The notes below the pieces were generated by a model. It saw only the letters and a list, made by a program, of their open reading frames with translations, was not told the DNA's origin and made no database searches. Both the position numbers and the translations under genes were made by a program. From Deltaproteobacteria bacterium (GTDB lineage: Bacteria; Myxococcota_A; Polyangia; Polyangiales; JADJMO01): DNA of 64,000 nt. This document shows positions 61,763 to 64,000 of the stretch, piece after piece. Positions within the stretch are counted from its first letter, which is position 1. Every line of letters begins with the position of its first letter. The DNA lies in the NCBI GenBank assembly GCA_025363655.1, contig JANYDK010000037.1, forward strand, positions 70,191-134,190. Reading direction: 5' to 3'.

Positions 61763-63460
61763 TCACGTCCCCGCTTGGTAGGCGCGGAGGCCGTTGACGA
61801 TCGCATCGACCATTCGTGCTTGGAACTCGGCGTCGGCGAGGTGCGCCTCTTCCTTGGCGTTGCTGATGTACGTGACCTCCATCAGCGCCGCGGGCATGCG
61901 CGCGCCGACGAGGACGAAGAAGCCCGCGCCGTGTACCCCGCCATCGACGACGTCCGGATAGCTCGGTCCGAGCGAGGCCATCGTCGCTTTTTGCAGGAGC
62001 GCGGCCAGCTGTTGCGAGCGTCCGCCGAGCTCTTGCAACTTCAGATCGTCGAGAATCGCCCGCAGCTCGCCAGGTGCCGCGGCGCCGCCGCCGTTCTCTC
62101 TCGCCGCCACTTTTTGGGTGATTTCGTCGCGTGCGGTGTCGAGGACGTAGATCTCCATCCCGTGCGCCTTGGGAGACGGCGAGGCGTTGCAGTGGATGGA
62201 GAGGAAGACGTCGGCCTCGGCACCGTTGGCGATGGCCGCGCGCTCTTCGAGCGAGACGAAGGTGTCGGCGGCGCGCGTGAGACGCACCTCGACGCCGAGC
62301 TCACGGGCGACGATCGGCGCCGCAGCTTTCGCGAGGGCGAGCGTGACGTTCTTCTCCTGCAATCCGCTCGGACCCGTCGCGCCCGGATCGCTGCCGCCGT
62401 GACCGGCGTCGAGGACGATGCGTCGCAACGGCCGCGGCCCCGTGCCTTCGGCGACCTGCGGCGGCGTGGTCGAAAGATCGACGACGACGCGGAACGGATC
62501 GGGGAGAAAGAAGATGCGTCGATAGGCCGGCCTCGCCAGCGAGAGAACCACCGCGGTGCCTCCGGGAGACCCCGTCGATGGCGCGCCCGGCTCGGCGACG
62601 ATCGCGGGAATCGGCGCCAGCTTCCCGCCGATGAGAAGACCTTTGCCCTTGCCGATCGCCTCGTCGATGTCTTCCGCCGCGCCCGCCAAATCGACGCCTT
62701 CGAGGCGCACGCGCACGGTGCCGGGTGTCGCCGGTTCGAGGAGATACGTCGCCGGTTTGTCGAGCTCGATGACCACGCGCGCCGAGTCGGCGGTCGACCA
62801 TCGCGAGACGCGGAGCACGCGTGCATGTGCGCCATTGCTCGTGCCCGCGTCGGCGCCGAGGCCAGCGAGCGCACCGATGACCCCTTCGCCTGCGAGCGCG
62901 CGATCGAGCTGCGCCAAGGCCTCTGGCGGCGGTCGCCAGGGGCGGCTGCGATCGAGCGCTTCGTCGATGCTGGCGACGCACGGAGAGCTCGTCAGGCGAC
63001 GTCGTGCCGCGTAGAGCTCGCGATAGGAGACGCGCGGATCATGGGCAATTTCCCCAGCGAGCTCGGCGCGTTCGATCGCCGGCGCGCACGCTTCGGCGAA
63101 CTCGGGCCTCCCGATCGCCACCGTCCACCATTCGAGGGCACGCCTCGCGTCGTCTTCGGAGAGCCCGCCGCCGAGTCGAAATGCTCTCGCGCGCAATCGG
63201 CCGGCGAGCGTGGCGAGGACGACGCCGCGCGCGGTCCCTCCCTCGGCGACCGCCGCTGCCCCTAGTTTTTCCGAGGCGGCGACGAGATCAGCGCGCACCG
63301 CGGTGGCCGAGGCGAGGACCTTCTCGCCATCGTCGATGAGCGAGACCTGCGAGGGCGCGGCATCGAGCGCCGGACCCTGAGAGCGCGGCCCGCACGCGGT
63401 CACGAGCAACGCGAGGCCGACGAGCCCGCGCGTCGTCCAACTCGTCGAGCGCGGTCTCAT
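61763..63460 (-). CDS. N-acetylmuramoyl-L-alanine amidase lipoprotein (AMIN + Amidase_3)
   Basis: 565 aa. Lipobox LVTACG with Cys23. About 30-210 is helical and unnamed; about 213-330 is AMIN-like (RVLRVSRWSTADSARVVIELDKPATY, RIFFLPDPFRVVVDLS), and 340-560 is the zinc amidase: IVLDAGHGGSDPGATGPSGL, EKNVTLALAKAAAPIV, VFLSIHCNASPSPKAHGMEIY, AALMEVTYISN. All zinc ligands and the catalytic Glu are kept. It cuts the amide between muramic acid and L-Ala. Three bases separate it from the permease gene downstream, so wall cleavage and peptide transport may be linked. Confidence 0.93.
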   Translation of the reverse strand: MRPRSTSWTTRGLVGLALLVTACGPRSQGPALDAAPSQVSLIDDGEKVLASATAVRADLVAASEKLGAAAVAEGGTARGVVLATLAGRLRARAFRLGGGLSEDDARRALEWWTVAIGRPEFAEACAPAIERAELAGEIAHDPRVSYRELYAARRRLTSSPCVASIDEALDRSRPWRPPPEALAQLDRALAGEGVIGALAGLGADAGTSNGAHARVLRVSRWSTADSARVVIELDKPATYLLEPATPGTVRVRLEGVDLAGAAEDIDEAIGKGKGLLIGGKLAPIPAIVAEPGAPSTGSPGGTAVVLSLARPAYRRIFFLPDPFRVVVDLSTTPPQVAEGTGPRPLRRIVLDAGHGGSDPGATGPSGLQEKNVTLALAKAAAPIVARELGVEVRLTRAADTFVSLEERAAIANGAEADVFLSIHCNASPSPKAHGMEIYVLDTARDEITQKVAARENGGGAAAPGELRAILDDLKLQELGGRSQQLAALLQKATMASLGPSYPDVVDGGVHGAGFFVLVGARMPAALMEVTYISNAKEEAHLADAEFQARMVDAIVNGLRAYQAGT

Positions 63461-63553
63461 CGCTCCTGTCTACCCCGAACGCGCACGCGGCCCCAAAAAC
63501 GTTCGGATCCAACTCGGGAAGGCCGGCATCGATACGAGACTCCGAGTGCTACG

Positions 63554-64000
63554 ATGAGGTTTCGCATGCATCGCACGTCGCTGGCCTCGATTGCCGTGGT
63601 GGTCGCGGTCTTCGCGGTCTCCTCGATGGCCGCGCTGTCCGGCTGTCGGCGCGAGAGCACCAGCATCAAGGCGGCGCCCGAGAAAAACCGTCCGCGCTCG
63701 ACGCCGCCACCGCCTGCGCCGGGCCTGCCGGTGGTCGACACCTTGGTCGGGTACGCGGGCGAAGACGTCGTCCTCGAAGGTCGTCCGGCCTACACCACGT
63801 CGTCACACATGAAGGCCCCACCCGCGGGAAAAACGGCCTATTTCGTGCTGCCGAAGGGCCGCGAATACGACGTCGCCACCTACGTCGAGGGCACGCCGAA
63901 GTGCGATCCTTCGACGACGATTCTCCTCACCGGCAAGGTCTTCGTCGCCGTCGGCAAGCTCCACGGCGGCGACTACGCCGAGCCGCAGCTCGACGTTCGT
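63554..64000 (+). CDS. Partial lipoprotein, 3' end beyond the window
   Basis: 149 codons are open from ATG 63554 to the edge (an ATG at 63566 is an alternative). The signal IAVVVAVFAVSSMAALSGCRR has a lipobox Cys; then a Pro/Arg/Ser linker (RPRSTPPPPAPG) and a beta-rich domain VDTLVGYAGEDVVLEGRPAY, KTAYFVLPKGREYDVATYVEG, TTILLTGKVFVAVGKLHGGDYAEP. No family recognised; the mature part may be a small Ig-like domain. Confidence 0.72.
   Translation, partial: MRFRMHRTSLASIAVVVAVFAVSSMAALSGCRRESTSIKAAPEKNRPRSTPPPPAPGLPVVDTLVGYAGEDVVLEGRPAYTTSSHMKAPPAGKTAYFVLPKGREYDVATYVEGTPKCDPSTTILLTGKVFVAVGKLHGGDYAEPQLDVR

Noticed and set aside
60179-63265. Open plus-strand frame of 1028 codons opposite the permease and amidase genes
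   Set aside because: It is antisense to three well-supported genes, is Arg/Asp/Glu rich as expected from the complement of high-G+C codons, and has no recognisable domain.

Overview
The window is very G+C-rich, with dense short operons and stop/start overlaps of the ATGA or GTGA type. Its content points to a myxobacterium-like member of the Myxococcota, probably in the Polyangiales. Signs of this are the many lipoproteins with low-complexity Ser/Ala/Pro/Asp linkers, a MYXO-CTERM-like C-terminal anchor, FGE-sulfatase-fold lipoprotein-like genes, a TIGR02996 domain, a MopE-like calcium-binding lipoprotein, a caspase-like peptidase and an ECF sigma module. The taxonomic call is inference from style and families; no rRNA or tRNA gene is present to fix it.

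Layout. 1-5.7 kb: end of a GH28-type glycosidase, a TAT/lipoprotein caspase with Tudor-like domains, a papain-like lipoprotein, an alpha/beta hydrolase and a GNAT enzyme. 5.7-9.1 kb: an N-acyl-D-amino-acid deacylase operon. 9.2-13.2 kb: an ECF sigma factor with a membrane TPR partner, a surface-repeat protein and a sensorless sigma-54 activator. 13.3-21.6 kb: a TIGR02996 protein, two tandem paralogous lipoproteins, a POT peptide transporter, YqgE/AlgH, a cupin and a DppA-like D-aminopeptidase. 21.6-24.5 kb: a WD40 lipoprotein, then a two-gene ATPase-HNH pair of Septu-like type in a stretch of lower G+C. 24.5-31.9 kb: an exported methyltransferase-like lipoprotein, a MacA-MacB type tripartite exporter, an acyl-CoA-dehydrogenase-like flavoprotein, an SDR and a TonB-C lipoprotein. 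31.9-38.9 kb: a KirBac channel and assorted exported proteins, an ArsC/Spx-like protein, a degenerate receiver protein and a CDP-alcohol phosphatidyltransferase. 39-50.2 kb: two TerB plus acyl-CoA-synthetase operons in opposite orientation, with an ScfR regulator, a membrane MutS-like ATPase coupled to a phosphopantetheinyl transferase, and exported proteins between them. 50.2-57 kb: two FGE-fold paralogues, a PaiB-like protein, a BNR-repeat protein and a PrsW-type protease. 57-64 kb: a CAP-domain protein, a thioredoxin-rhodanese fusion, two oligopeptide-type ABC permeases, an AMIN/Amidase_3 lipoprotein and a truncated lipoprotein gene.

How the genes fit together. Several encode release, uptake or hydrolysis of peptides and D-amino-acid derivatives (amidase, D-aminoacylase, DppA, POT carrier, Dpp-type permeases, secreted cysteine peptidases), which would suit a predatory or scavenging life style; this is an inference. 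The most notable candidate system is the ATPase-HNH pair at 22673-24489, which resembles the PtuA-PtuB logic of Septu anti-phage defence. It has no reverse transcriptase or obvious ncRNA next to it, and its HNH protein lacks the usual zinc cysteines. The second is the duplicated TerB-ligase operon.
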